Positions 9,114-17,585 of a stretch of 64,000 bases of DNA are shown here, one piece after another (the first letter of the stretch is position 1; each line of letters begins with the position of its first letter). Both the position numbers and the translations under genes were made by a program. The notes beneath the pieces are model-generated. The model saw nothing but the letters and a program-made list of their open reading frames with translations, was not told where the DNA came from and did not search any database. The DNA is from Empedobacter brevis_A (GTDB lineage: Bacteria; Bacteroidota; Bacteroidia; Flavobacteriales; Weeksellaceae), in NCBI RefSeq assembly GCF_965118635.1, contig NZ_CBCPHV010000002.1, positions 372,001 through 436,000 on the forward strand. The letters are read 5' to 3'.

Positions 9114-9761
9114 TTAAGGCGCTAATCGCTCTTTCTTCCAATCGTAATCTTCTTGTAAAACATAACGAACTCTGTCATGCAAACGACTTGGTCGTCCTTG
9201 CCAAAATTCTATTTCTACAGGGCGAACTAAGAAACCTCCCCAATGTGCTGGACGCGGAATTTCTTTTCCTTCATATTGTTTTTCCAATTCCAATTCTTCT
9301 GCAGCTAAATCTTCATGCTCATCAATTACAGAACTTTGTGCAGAAACCCAAGCTCCTAATTGGCTACTTCTTGGGCGTGTTTCAAAATAACCATCCGAAT
9401 TGTTATCAGACGTTTTTTCAGCAATTCCCTTTATAATAATCTGTCTTTCTAAAAAAGGCCAAAAAAATGATAGACAAACATTCGGATTTTCTAACAAAGC
9501 TTTTCCTTTCTGGCTGTTATAATTTGTGTAAAAAATAAAACCTTCATCTGTATATCTTTTCAATAAAACAACACGAGTTCTAGGAAAACCATCTTCACCA
9601 ATTGTCGCAACAGACATCGCGTTTGCTTCATCTACTCCATCAGATTCTTCGGCTTGCAAAAACCAATCACGAAATTGTTCAATTGGATTTTCTCTTAAAG
9701 AATCAAAATTCATCGCCTGTTTTTCATAAACTTTTCTTTTATAACTTAAATCTTGTTTCAT
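9114..9761 (-). CDS. pdxH: Pyridoxamine 5'-phosphate oxidase
   Basis: FMN enzyme that oxidises pyridoxine or pyridoxamine 5'-phosphate to pyridoxal 5'-phosphate, the last step of salvage and of the DXP-dependent pathway. Seen: the FMN-binding stretch RVVLLKRYTDEGF, the FYTNYNSQKG motif, and the C-terminal substrate and FMN motif EFWQGRPSRLHDR. The length of 215 residues is normal. It is transcribed leftward, divergent from the YqgE/AlgH gene. It supplies the cofactor used by rocD nearby, though the positions may be coincidental. Confidence 0.96.
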   Translation of the reverse strand: MKQDLSYKRKVYEKQAMNFDSLRENPIEQFRDWFLQAEESDGVDEANAMSVATIGEDGFPRTRVVLLKRYTDEGFIFYTNYNSQKGKALLENPNVCLSFFWPFLERQIIIKGIAEKTSDNNSDGYFETRPRSSQLGAWVSAQSSVIDEHEDLAAEELELEKQYEGKEIPRPAHWGGFLVRPVEIEFWQGRPSRLHDRVRYVLQEDYDWKKERLAP

Positions 9762-9836
9762 TAATGATTATTTTATATTTTTAAACAGCTAATTGTATAT
9801 TTCGTTAAGATTTTACGCAACAAAACCGAAACATAA

Positions 9837-10388
9837 ATGTCTATCAAAAGTATAAAAAAAGGAGCTATTTTGGTCGCAAAACCAACATTAAGTAACGATA
9901 TTTTTCAGCGAAGTGTTATTTTGATTACAGAACACTTAGAATCTGGAAGTATTGGTTTTATTCTTAATCATTCTTCTCATATTCCAATTAGTATTTTTGT
10001 CTCAGAAATGGAATCTGGTTCTATTGTTTTTGAAGGCGGACCTGTAGATAAAGAAAATATCTATTACATACATAAAAGACCTGATTTGATCCGAAATAGT
10101 GAAAAAATTGCTGGAGATTTGTATTGGTCTGGAATTTATGAAGATATGCGCGATGCGGTTAATGAGAATTTGATTGCGCAAGATGAAATTAAATTTTTTA
10201 TTGGATATTGTGGTTGGGCTCCAAAGCAAATCAATAATGAATTAAAGGATAATTCGTGGGCTGTAATAGATTTGGACTTTGATATTTTTGAGCGTTGGGA
10301 TGCTGATTTGTGGAAAAAATTAATGAAACAGCTGGGCGGCGAAAACTTAATTTGGCTAAACACACCAGCTGATCCTTCTATGAATTAA
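9837..10388 (+). CDS. YqgE/AlgH family protein
   Basis: A 183-residue cytoplasmic protein of the YqgE/AlgH fold family. The N-terminal GAILVAKPTL and following SVILITEH segments, the FEGGPV motif and the GYCGWAPKQ motif with the tryptophan of WAVID are all present. Its biochemical role is not established; AlgH was first linked to alginate regulation in Pseudomonas. TATATTTC at 9796-9803 is a possible -7 element. The 3' end overlaps the convergent class-IV aminotransferase-like gene by 11 bases with no terminator between them. Confidence 0.9.
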   Translation: MSIKSIKKGAILVAKPTLSNDIFQRSVILITEHLESGSIGFILNHSSHIPISIFVSEMESGSIVFEGGPVDKENIYYIHKRPDLIRNSEKIAGDLYWSGIYEDMRDAVNENLIAQDEIKFFIGYCGWAPKQINNELKDNSWAVIDLDFDIFERWDADLWKKLMKQLGGENLIWLNTPADPSMN

Positions 10389-11202
10389 TCGATTCTAAAT
10401 ATTTAAAAATCGATTTTGTTTTATCTGAAGTATATTCTTTCTTACGATTTTTGGTAATTGGCAATATTCCAATTCCATCAATCAAGATAAAAACTTCTTC
10501 TGCTTTCTGAATTTCAAATGGAAAAATATCAATTTCTTCTACTTTAAATTCTTCTGCTTTATTAATATTTTTGATAAAGTTATTTCTCAGAACACTTCTA
10601 ATAACTCCTTCTTCATTTTTTGGCGTACGAATCGTTTCTCCATTAACCACAAATATATTTCCACGTAAGGAACGTGCCATTTTTTTGTTGGCATTCAATA
10701 AAATAATATCTGCATAATCATTCTCTAAACGATAAATTTCTGCAATATTTTCTTCTGGACGATACGTATTGACAAGCGAATAAAAAGCTGTATTTATAGC
10801 ATAATCTTTATAAACATCTATTTCGTTTTCAGCTTCTAAAAATTCCCAATTATTCTCGCTATTTTCAATCGAAATTAAATAATTGATTGATGCTTTAAGA
10901 TAATCCTCTTCATCATTTCTGAAAGCAAAAAATTCTACTTTTCCTGATTTCGTTTGATTTGATTCTGCTAATAAACTGATTTGTTCTTGAAAAAATTCTG
11001 GTGTAAAATCTAACGGAATATTCATACGAAAAATTCGCATCGAAGCCATTAAACTAAAATAATGATCTTCCCAATCGATTATTTCACCATTTACAAATCT
11101 TAAAATTTCTTTTACAGCGTCACCATTTCGAAAAGCTCTGTTCTGAATACCAATTTCTGCATTTGCTTTTTCTATGATTTCGCCACCTAAGTTAATTTTC
11201 AA
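10378..11202 (-). CDS. Class-IV aminotransferase homologue, catalytic lysine apparently missing
   Basis: A 274-residue protein of the branched-chain aminotransferase / aminodeoxychorismate lyase fold. The N-terminal domain keeps the family's NRAFRNGDAVKEI and WEDHYFSLMASMRI segments, and the C-terminal domain keeps ADIILLN and GNIFVVNG. Where relatives carry the PLP-binding lysine (a K-T/S-x-N motif just before the ILLN strand) this protein reads YSLVNTY (141-147), with no lysine. The usual glutamate before SNxF is also absent. It may be a non-catalytic relative or have lost PLP chemistry. It starts 11 bases after the START-like gene, in one operon. Confidence 0.7.
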   Translation of the reverse strand: MKINLGGEIIEKANAEIGIQNRAFRNGDAVKEILRFVNGEIIDWEDHYFSLMASMRIFRMNIPLDFTPEFFQEQISLLAESNQTKSGKVEFFAFRNDEEDYLKASINYLISIENSENNWEFLEAENEIDVYKDYAINTAFYSLVNTYRPEENIAEIYRLENDYADIILLNANKKMARSLRGNIFVVNGETIRTPKNEEGVIRSVLRNNFIKNINKAEEFKVEEIDIFPFEIQKAEEVFILIDGIGILPITKNRKKEYTSDKTKSIFKYLESINS

Positions 11203-11213
11203 AATAATAGATT

Positions 11214-11597
11214 TTAAACAGATCCTAATATTTTTTTAAGATCTTCAATTTGACTTTCCCACAGTTGTTTTGATTCTTCAACTTCATCTTCTTCTGCAAA
11301 ATCTGTAATAACTAATGAAACATCATTTGTTAAATCGTCTTCTACAATTGTTAATTCGAAGAAATATTTTGTATCTTCATCGTATTCCCATTGAAAACGT
11401 ACATATGTATCTTGCTTCGATTTCATCAAGAAAGCAGATTCTTCATGTCCATCCCAAATAAAAGTATATTTTTCTCCACGAGAATTTACATTATCTGCAA
11501 ACCATTCTGATAAACCTGATGGGTTTGAAATATAGTTATATAGTAAAGACGGTGAAGACTTTATTGAAAATTCGACTTGATATTTCTTTTTTGGCAT
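11214..11597 (-). CDS. START-like (SRPBCC/AHSA1 fold) protein
   Basis: A 127-residue helix-grip protein like the START-like proteins common in flavobacteria: KKYQVEFSIKSSPSLLY at the N-terminus, LSEWFADNV, FIWDGHEE, then an acidic C-terminus with ITDFAEEDE and a final amphipathic helix. The start is placed at MPKKKYQ (11597) because the preceding 20 codons are not conserved-looking and overlap the upstream leader. The fold usually binds a hydrophobic ligand; no ligand can be named. First gene of a two-gene operon with the class-IV aminotransferase homologue. Confidence 0.8.
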   Translation of the reverse strand: MPKKKYQVEFSIKSSPSLLYNYISNPSGLSEWFADNVNSRGEKYTFIWDGHEESAFLMKSKQDTYVRFQWEYDEDTKYFFELTIVEDDLTNDVSLVITDFAEEDEVEESKQLWESQIEDLKKILGSV

Positions 11598-11664
11598 AAT
11601 TCTATTTAATTGAAGTCGCAAGATATAAAATGAATTGTATCTACCAAAGAAAATCAAAATAAGT

Positions 11665-11696
11665 TTTGCAGTAAAATTTAAAAAAAATTACCTTTG
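11665..11696 (+). promoter_or_regulatory. Complete Bacteroidota-type promoter of tRNA-Met
   Basis: TTTG (-33 element, 11665-11668) is followed after 20 bases by TACCTTTG (-7 element, 11689-11696), a full match to the phylum's housekeeping promoter. The tRNA begins 17 bases downstream. Confidence 0.85.
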
Positions 11697-11713
11697 CAAA
11701 AATTAAGAAATTT

Positions 11714-11787
11714 GGCGAGGTAGCTCAGATGGTTAGAGCGCAGGATTCATAACCCTGAGGTCGGCAGTTCGATTCTGCTCTTCGCTA
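11714..11787 (+). tRNA. tRNA-Met (anticodon CAT)
   Basis: A 74-nt cloverleaf: acceptor arms 11714-11720 and 11780-11786, D-arm with the GCTCAGATGGTTAGAGC pattern, anticodon loop TTCATAA with CAT at 11748-11750, T-arm loop TTCGATT and discriminator A at 11787. CCA is not encoded. The first pair is G-T, and the anticodon stem lacks the full three G-C pairs of initiators, so an elongator is most likely. A lysidine-modified tRNA-Ile2 has the same anticodon and cannot be excluded from sequence alone. It has its own promoter and terminator. Confidence 0.95.
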
Positions 11788-11793
11788 CAAAAA

Positions 11794-11829
11794 AAAATAA
11801 TCCCAAACAGAATGTTGTTTGGGATTATT
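11794..11829. terminator. Strong hairpin terminator after tRNA-Met
   Basis: A perfect 15-bp stem (11794-11808 with 11815-11829), six-base loop, A-run on the left and T-run on the right. It ends the tRNA transcript and also lies just past the stop of the convergent secreted-protein gene. Confidence 0.92.
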
Positions 11830-11852
11830 TTTTTATTTCATAAGAATTAATA

Positions 11853-12680
11853 TTAGTCCAGATAACCTACTACTTGATAGGCTCTTGTTCCTCTATTATA
11901 AATTTTTTGATAAAGAACTCCTCCAAATTCATATAAATAATCGCCACCGTAATTTACCCTTTCATAACCTGCTGGTAAAGCATAAACTATCGCACCGATT
12001 GGAGCTTGAACAACTTCGTAATAATTTCTATTTGGTCTGTAATATATTCCTTCATAGAAATAATATGGATTTTGATTGTTAAGATTAATCGTAACATAAC
12101 CTGCTGGTAAAATATTAATTCTAAATCCTACATATGGCATATACCTTACATATCCATTGTTATAAGAACGATAATAAATCCCATTGTTTCCATAAAAACT
12201 ATAATTGTTATAGGTATATCGATTATAATTATTTACATTAACGTTAGAAATAGGTCGATTTGTTCTATTATATGAACTAGAATTAATACGAACTGGATTA
12301 TTATAAAAATCTCGGTTTTTTAAACTTTCAGATCTATTTCGGTGATTAAGATTATTATTTGTTCTATTAGCAACTGGTCGACTGCTATTTATCACACTAT
12401 TATTTCTGTTTTCTCTAGCTGTTTCACGTTCTAATCTTGTATTAGAATTTCTCCAAGCTTCACTATTACTTCTTCTATCTAGTCTATTATTTTCGGTTCT
12501 ACTTGTTCTATTTTCATTTCTAGTTATTTCAGCTCTTCTATTCACATCACCACTTCTTGATACTTCTCTTGAAGAACCTCTCTCTACATTTCTCTGACTT
12601 CTATCTTGAGCGTTTACGCCAACAGCTAACATGGCTGTAAATGCCACTCCTAAAAGTGTAAATCTAATTTTTTTCATCAT
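11853..12680 (-). CDS. Secreted Asn/Arg/Ser-rich protein with C-terminal DUF6515-like domain
   Basis: A 275-residue exported protein. A signal peptide (about 1-24, cut after VNA) is followed by a low-complexity region (about 25-150) rich in Asn, Arg and Ser, then a Tyr/Asn-rich linker and a C-terminal region with two repeated GIYYRP / GVLYQK hairpins and LPAGY motifs. That C-terminal pattern resembles the DUF6515 family found in Bacteroidota. Function unknown; an envelope location is inferred from the signal peptide. Confidence 0.75.
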   Translation of the reverse strand: MMKKIRFTLLGVAFTAMLAVGVNAQDRSQRNVERGSSREVSRSGDVNRRAEITRNENRTSRTENNRLDRRSNSEAWRNSNTRLERETARENRNNSVINSSRPVANRTNNNLNHRNRSESLKNRDFYNNPVRINSSSYNRTNRPISNVNVNNYNRYTYNNYSFYGNNGIYYRSYNNGYVRYMPYVGFRINILPAGYVTINLNNQNPYYFYEGIYYRPNRNYYEVVQAPIGAIVYALPAGYERVNYGGDYLYEFGGVLYQKIYNRGTRAYQVVGYLD

Positions 12681-12857
12681 CCAACTTTTTATAAATTAAG
12701 ACATCATTTTATATACTATTTCCGTGCCATTTACATAAATTTCATCCATACAAATGCTTTTAATAATAAAACTACATTGTATTAAATTGATTTTAAACAC
12801 TTTATTTTATACATTTTTGTTTGACATATTTGTTAATATTTTTTATTCCAGACATCG

Positions 12858-12888
12858 TTTGTATTGATTTTTGAATTGATTACTTTTG
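12858..12888 (+). promoter_or_regulatory. Complete Bacteroidota-type promoter for the nucleoid-associated protein gene
   Basis: TTTG at 12858-12861, a 19-base spacer, then TACTTTTG at 12881-12888, both exact consensus elements, 20 bases before the start codon at 12909. Confidence 0.8.
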
Positions 12889-12908
12889 TTTTTAAGAAAT
12901 TATAAAAA

Positions 12909-13958
12909 ATGATTGACGTTAAAAATGCTTATATCGCCTTTATTAGTTTACAAAAAGTTGGACATAAAGTTCGAGAAGAAGCAAATATTTTTGCCGATAA
13001 AACACTTGAATACGACGAAGCAAAGGAAGAACAATTGGTTCCTTTCTTATTAAGTCCGTTCAAAAAAACACTTGAAATTAACCATTTTACACATTATACA
13101 GAAAAATTAGAATTTAATGTTTTGTATAATCAATGTAAACAAATGTTTGATGAAGAAACAGATTTTATCGATTTTTCGCAAGAAGTTTTAAGTCATTTAT
13201 ACGAAAAATCGTTGCATCCGCAGATAAAAAGTGGTGAAGTTTTCATTGCTCTTTTCGAAAATATGATGTTTGACGGAATTCCTTGTCGAGGAATTGGAAT
13301 TTATAAATTAGAAAATAAAAAGAAATTCTTGCGTTTTGATGAATCTAAAGGTTTGGATTACAACATTTGGAAAGGTTACAAGCTAGAAGGAATAGACAAA
13401 GCTTGTCTTATTCTTGATGCTTATCGCGACGAAGGTTTCCGTGTTTATTCCATTGATGACAAAAATGTAGAATCGGAATATTGGAAGAAAAATTTCTTAG
13501 AAATTGAGTTGATTAAGGATAACAATTACCATACAAAGAAATATATGGAATTGATTACAGATTTTTCGAATGATTTTCTTTTAGATAAAACAGACAAAAA
13601 ACAACAAGCAGAATTTATCTCAAATTCCATAAATGTTTTGAATTCGAATGAAGTTGTAACCAATGAAATTTTCGAAGATCAGGTTTTAAAACCTTTCGAA
13701 ATTATAGACGAATTCAAAGAATATAAGAAAGATTATAGCGAAAATAATCGAGTTGAATTTGTGGAAGCTTTTGAAGTTTCAGTTCCTACTTTGATGAAAG
13801 AATCGAAGAAAATAAAAAGTGAAATAAAATTAGATACAAAGATTAATATCAAATTAGATTTGACAAATCCTGATGCTGCAGAAGAGTATTTGGAACGCGG
13901 TTTTGACGAAGAAAAGAAAATGTATTATTATAAAGTTTACTTTAATTCTGAACAATAA
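12909..13958 (+). CDS. Nucleoid-associated protein, NdpA/YejK family
   Basis: A 349-residue cytoplasmic protein of the NdpA family (37-kDa nucleoid-associated protein). It begins with the MIDVKNAYIAFISLQKVG segment seen in bacteroidotal members and keeps the central RGIGIYKLE and KACLILDAYRDEGFRVY stretches. It is acidic overall and has no membrane segment. E. coli YejK co-purifies with the nucleoid and interacts with topoisomerases, but its role is poorly known. It has a strong own promoter and a terminator, so it is monocistronic. Confidence 0.85.
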   Translation: MIDVKNAYIAFISLQKVGHKVREEANIFADKTLEYDEAKEEQLVPFLLSPFKKTLEINHFTHYTEKLEFNVLYNQCKQMFDEETDFIDFSQEVLSHLYEKSLHPQIKSGEVFIALFENMMFDGIPCRGIGIYKLENKKKFLRFDESKGLDYNIWKGYKLEGIDKACLILDAYRDEGFRVYSIDDKNVESEYWKKNFLEIELIKDNNYHTKKYMELITDFSNDFLLDKTDKKQQAEFISNSINVLNSNEVVTNEIFEDQVLKPFEIIDEFKEYKKDYSENNRVEFVEAFEVSVPTLMKESKKIKSEIKLDTKINIKLDLTNPDAAEEYLERGFDEEKKMYYYKVYFNSEQ

Positions 13959-13975
13959 TAATTAACTAATATCAT

Positions 13976-13997
13976 AAGCTCCAATATTTTGGAGCTT
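13976..13997 (+). terminator. Intrinsic terminator of the NdpA-type gene
   Basis: A 9-bp stem (13976-13984 with 13989-13997), four-base loop and a short T-run. A second small hairpin (14099-14106 with 14110-14117) lies further on without a clear role. Confidence 0.75.
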
Positions 13998-14229
13998 TGT
14001 ATTTAATCAATTTCTTTAAATCTATTTTCTATCTTGTTTTAGAATTTATTTGCTCCTATTAATTTTAATAAATTATTTTATAATAAGTATTTACATTCAA
14101 AAATAGGTTCTATTTTTCAACTACTGTATCGAAGACAATTAACTTAGAATTAACGTTTTTTCATTATAAATAATTAAGAATTTTGTATGTTCTATGATTT
14201 TAATTAGTGCAATTCACAATCCTAACGAT

Positions 14230-14237
14230 TATATTTG
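14230..14237 (+). promoter_or_regulatory. -7 promoter element TATATTTG for the desaturase gene
   Basis: Exact TAnnTTTG match 19 bases before the start codon at 14257; no clear -33 element. Confidence 0.6.
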
Positions 14238-14256
14238 TAAAAATTAAAAATTAGTA

Positions 14257-15012
14257 ATGACAGCAGTAATCATTATCTTTGTTATACATTGGTATGCTTC
14301 TTTATTTTTCCAAACGTTTTTTCATCATCGTTATGCATCTCATGCAATGTTCACGATGTCAAAAGCTTGGGAAAAAATATTTCACGTTTTAGCGTGGATT
14401 TTTCAAGGTTCATCTTATTTAAGTCCTTATACATATGGGGTAATGCACAGACATCACCACGCATATGCAGATACAGAAAAAGATCCTCATTCTCCTCAAT
14501 ACGATCCAAATTTCTTTGCAATGATGTGGAGAACTCGCATTGTTTACAATGAAATCGATCACGATAAAGCTCAAGTTTTAGAGAAATTCAAAAAAGGAGT
14601 TCCTTCTTGGCGTAGTTGGGATAGATTTGCAGGAAATAATGCTGTACGTCTAGCTTGGGTAATTATCTATATTTTAATTTACGTAGCAGTTGATGCTCCT
14701 CTTTGGACTTATTTTGTATTTATTCCAATGCAAGTTTTAATGAGTCCTTTACATGGCGTAATCATTAATTGGTTTTCACACAAATTAGGATATCGTAATT
14801 ATGATGTAGGTGATACTTCGACTAACTTAATGCCTATTGATTGGCTTATGTGGGGAGAATGTTTACATAACAATCACCATAAATTTGGTGGAAGACCAAA
14901 TTTCGCAGTTAAGAAATGGGAATTCGATCCGATGTATCCATGTATTTGGGTTATGAATAAACTGAATATTATCCAGTTTAAAAAAGGAAAATTAGATACA
15001 GATTATATGTAA
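14257..15012 (+). CDS. Membrane fatty acid desaturase (acyl-CoA desaturase type)
   Basis: Di-iron membrane enzyme that puts a double bond into acyl chains. The three histidine boxes are seen: HRYASH (residues 24-29), HRHHH (near 66-70) and HNNHH (near 210-214). Hydrophobic helices lie at about 1-20, 40-55, 125-145 and 148-170, giving the usual four-helix topology. With 251 residues it is shorter than delta-9 desaturases with an extended N-terminus but typical of flavobacterial acyl-CoA desaturases. Monocistronic, between a promoter and a terminator. Confidence 0.88.
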   Translation: MTAVIIIFVIHWYASLFFQTFFHHRYASHAMFTMSKAWEKIFHVLAWIFQGSSYLSPYTYGVMHRHHHAYADTEKDPHSPQYDPNFFAMMWRTRIVYNEIDHDKAQVLEKFKKGVPSWRSWDRFAGNNAVRLAWVIIYILIYVAVDAPLWTYFVFIPMQVLMSPLHGVIINWFSHKLGYRNYDVGDTSTNLMPIDWLMWGECLHNNHHKFGGRPNFAVKKWEFDPMYPCIWVMNKLNIIQFKKGKLDTDYM

Positions 15013-15015
15013 AAT

Positions 15016-15045
15016 AAAAGCGATTCAGAAATTTGAATCGCTTTT
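15016..15045. terminator. Shared bidirectional terminator
   Basis: An 11-12-bp stem (15016-15026 with 15035-15045) with A- and T-runs on the two sides, squeezed between the convergent desaturase and methyltransferase genes. Confidence 0.85.
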
Positions 15046-15654
15046 TTATTTCTTTCTATAAACTATACTATTAATGTATTTCTTAAAAAAGTATTTTTGA
15101 TCAACAATTTCAAAATATTGCATAAAACTTTTTTTCATTAGTGGTAATTGAGAAATATCTAAACCAATCACTATTCTAAAAAAAATAAGCATTAAATTGG
15201 TTATGTTCTTCTGCCAAGCTTTTTGATTTTGTACAAAATCAACATAAAACCACAATCCTTTTTCTTCTAAATATGAATTTAATTGATTGAATAATTCTCC
15301 TGCTTTTGTTTGATTAAAATGATCAAACAAAAATATTGTCATCATCACATCATATTTTTTTTGCGTTTCAAAATTAAATACATCCGCAACTATGAAATTT
15401 ATTTTCAAATTCGAAGTGTTTTGTTTCTTAGCTAAATCAATCATTTTAGAAGAAAAATCAACATAATCTATTTCAAGTTTAAGGTTCAATTTTTCCAATT
15501 CTGCAATAAACTTCCCAGCTCCTCCTCCAACCCACAAGATTTTATCACCATCTTTTAGATACTTTAAAATCAAAAAATGTGCTTGATGCTGCCGATTAAA
15601 GAAAAATAATCTGCTCAACGAATGATAATATGGCGCAATAAAATTATAGTTCAT
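15046..15654 (-). CDS. Class I SAM-dependent methyltransferase
   Basis: A 202-residue protein with a Rossmann SAM-binding core. Motif I is ILWVGGGAGKFI (about residues 38-49), the acidic residue after strand 2 is in YVDFSSKMI, and motif III is near DVFNFETQKKYDV. The substrate is unknown. Its start codon overlaps the stop of the UbiA-like membrane protein by one base (TAATG), pointing to translational coupling. A joint role in lipid or quinone modification is suggested only by that pairing. Confidence 0.8.
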   Translation of the reverse strand: MNYNFIAPYYHSLSRLFFFNRQHQAHFLILKYLKDGDKILWVGGGAGKFIAELEKLNLKLEIDYVDFSSKMIDLAKKQNTSNLKINFIVADVFNFETQKKYDVMMTIFLFDHFNQTKAGELFNQLNSYLEEKGLWFYVDFVQNQKAWQKNITNLMLIFFRIVIGLDISQLPLMKKSFMQYFEIVDQKYFFKKYINSIVYRKK

Positions 15655-16565
15655 TATTCAAATAAAATTACGCTTAAAATTCCACAAATTGCTTTCAATA
15701 AAATCATTCCATCTATCGCAATTAAATAATATAAAATAGGTTTTGGACGATTGAGTTTAAAAGCGAATATAGCCAAACAGATAATTGGGATTAACATAAA
15801 TAAAATACGATGAAGTGGCAATCCATACCATATTCCAAAAACTACAAAACTCAAAAAACCTAAGAATATTAATGGTAAAATAATTCGATTCAAAGTAAAA
15901 TGATAACCATATTTAACCACAAATGTTTTCAAATTTCGGTTGCTGTCATCTTCATAATCTTTCAAATCAAACAAAATTGCATTTACAAGACAATACATAA
16001 AAGTTTGAGCAAATAGGAAATAGAATTTTTCATCTAAAACATAATGTGTTCCATTTTTTAACATCAAAAATAAAACAGGTAGAAAAACGGTTGTAATTGC
16101 CCAAGTCCAACCAATTAAAAATGGTTTTAACAGCATGCTTTTACGCAATGAAATACCTAATTTGAAATCGTAATATCCAAATGCTAAAAGAGCTGTAAAA
16201 AACAAGACAACTATCCATTTCCAAGTTAAAATTTCGTAATTCGGTAAACTATAAAAAGCTAAGAATACTCCAGAGAATAAAGCGATAATAGCTAAAACAA
16301 TAGAAAAAAGTTTTACAGATTTACGGTGATTTATATAAAACTGAATTCTTGGATTATTTGATGCTTTTAATTTTGCTGGAATTCTATAAGCATATAAATA
16401 AAATAACACTGTAATTGCACTTATGAAAAGATAATAAGCCAAAGAATTAAAAGGTAAACCAAGCTTGATATTCGTTTCAATATTAAGAGTTACAGAAAGT
16501 ATAATTAAAAAAAAATTGGAAAAAAAAATGTTTTCGATAACTCGACTAATCACTTTTTTTTCCAT
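15654..16565 (-). CDS. UbiA-like prenyltransferase-fold membrane protein
   Basis: A 303-residue integral membrane protein with eight or nine hydrophobic helices. The second acidic motif of the UbiA family is recognisable as DLKDYEDDSNRNLKT (about residues 198-212). The first motif, NDxxDxxxD in active enzymes, is not seen at the expected position, where YAYRIPAKLKAS stands. It may be an inactive or divergent family member. It is the first gene of a two-gene operon with the methyltransferase, with a one-base stop/start overlap. Confidence 0.6.
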   Translation of the reverse strand: MEKKVISRVIENIFFSNFFLIILSVTLNIETNIKLGLPFNSLAYYLFISAITVLFYLYAYRIPAKLKASNNPRIQFYINHRKSVKLFSIVLAIIALFSGVFLAFYSLPNYEILTWKWIVVLFFTALLAFGYYDFKLGISLRKSMLLKPFLIGWTWAITTVFLPVLFLMLKNGTHYVLDEKFYFLFAQTFMYCLVNAILFDLKDYEDDSNRNLKTFVVKYGYHFTLNRIILPLIFLGFLSFVVFGIWYGLPLHRILFMLIPIICLAIFAFKLNRPKPILYYLIAIDGMILLKAICGILSVILFE

Positions 16566-16866
16566 TTTCTTTCCGTTTATTTTTTAAATAATTCCAACTT
16601 CAAGTTTATTCTATTTGTCCAATTGGAATTCCTTATTCTTCAAATATATGATTTTATTTTAAATCGATTTATTAATTTGCTTAAAAAATTTAGTGCATAG
16701 TTTTATCAAATTATTATAATCTTCAACTTTTTGAAAGCAACAAGAATTCTACTTCTAATCTTAAATAAATTACAGAATCTTCCCAAGATTTTCGCAGGTT
16801 AATTGAATTATGATTCGATTTTATTTATCTTTAGCAATAGAATTTATTTGATCAAACACAACAAAA
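16566..16866. other. Intergenic region between divergent genes
   Basis: A 301-base AT-rich spacer between the leftward UbiA-like gene and the rightward CoA-transferase pair. It must hold both promoters. TATCTTTA about 40 bases before the CoA-transferase start is the best -7 candidate. I see no hairpin, repeat or coding remnant. Confidence 0.4.
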
Positions 16867-17580
16867 ATGATAAACAAAAAAGTAAACAGCATCGAAGAAG
16901 CGCTAGAAGGTGTTGAAAGCGGAATGACCTTGGCTGTTGGAGGCTTTGGACTTTCTGGAATTCCTGAAAATCTTATTCAAGGTTTAGTTGACAAAAAAAT
17001 CAATAATCTTACTTGTATCAGTAATAATGCTGGTGTTGATGATTTTGGTTTAGGCTTATTATTACAAGGACGACAAATCAAAAAAATGATTTCTTCTTAT
17101 GTTGGCGAAAATGCTGAATTTGAGCGCCAAATGCTTTCTGGTGAATTAGAAGTTGAATTGATTCCACAAGGAACTTTAGCTACACGCTTAATGGCTGCTG
17201 GTTATGGAATGCCTGCAATTTTTACGCCTGCTGGTGTTGGAACTGAGGTGGCAGAAGGAAAAGAAGTTAGAAAATTTACATTTCATGGAGTTGAAAAAGA
17301 ATATTTATTAGAATATGCTTTTGAGCCTGATTTTGCACTTGTAAAAGCATGGAAAGGAGATACAGCAGGAAATTTAGTTTTCCGAGGAGCAACAGCTAAC
17401 TTCAATCATCCAGCTGCAATGTGCGGAAAAATTACGATAGCAGAAGTTGAAGAATTAGTAGAAGTTGGTGAACTAGATCCAAATCAAATTCATACGCCAG
17501 GCGTTTATGTTAATCGAATTATCCAAGGAGATAAATACGAAAAACGTATCGAAAATAGAACTGTTCAACCTAAATCATAA
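16867..17580 (+). CDS. scoA: 3-oxoacid CoA-transferase subunit A
   Basis: Alpha subunit of a family I CoA-transferase that exchanges CoA between succinyl-CoA and acetoacetate or a similar oxoacid. The glycine-rich CoA-binding motif AVGGFGLSGIPENLI (residues 23-37) and ISNNAG are present, with TPAGVGTEVAEGK later. At 237 residues it has the normal length of a separate subunit. The B subunit starts five bases after its stop, so the two are one operon. Substrate choice cannot be settled by sequence; acetoacetate use is the family default. Confidence 0.9.
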   Translation: MINKKVNSIEEALEGVESGMTLAVGGFGLSGIPENLIQGLVDKKINNLTCISNNAGVDDFGLGLLLQGRQIKKMISSYVGENAEFERQMLSGELEVELIPQGTLATRLMAAGYGMPAIFTPAGVGTEVAEGKEVRKFTFHGVEKEYLLEYAFEPDFALVKAWKGDTAGNLVFRGATANFNHPAAMCGKITIAEVEELVEVGELDPNQIHTPGVYVNRIIQGDKYEKRIENRTVQPKS

Positions 17581-17585
17581 GAAAA

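Noticed and set aside
11390..11410. An isolated AAACGTACAT resembling an Mpi-type recombination sequence
   Set aside because: It lies inside the START-like coding region without an inverted partner nearby; a chance match.
14099..14117. Small hairpin upstream of the desaturase gene as a riboswitch
   Set aside because: Only an 8-bp AT-rich stem, lying upstream of the promoter element and so outside the transcript.
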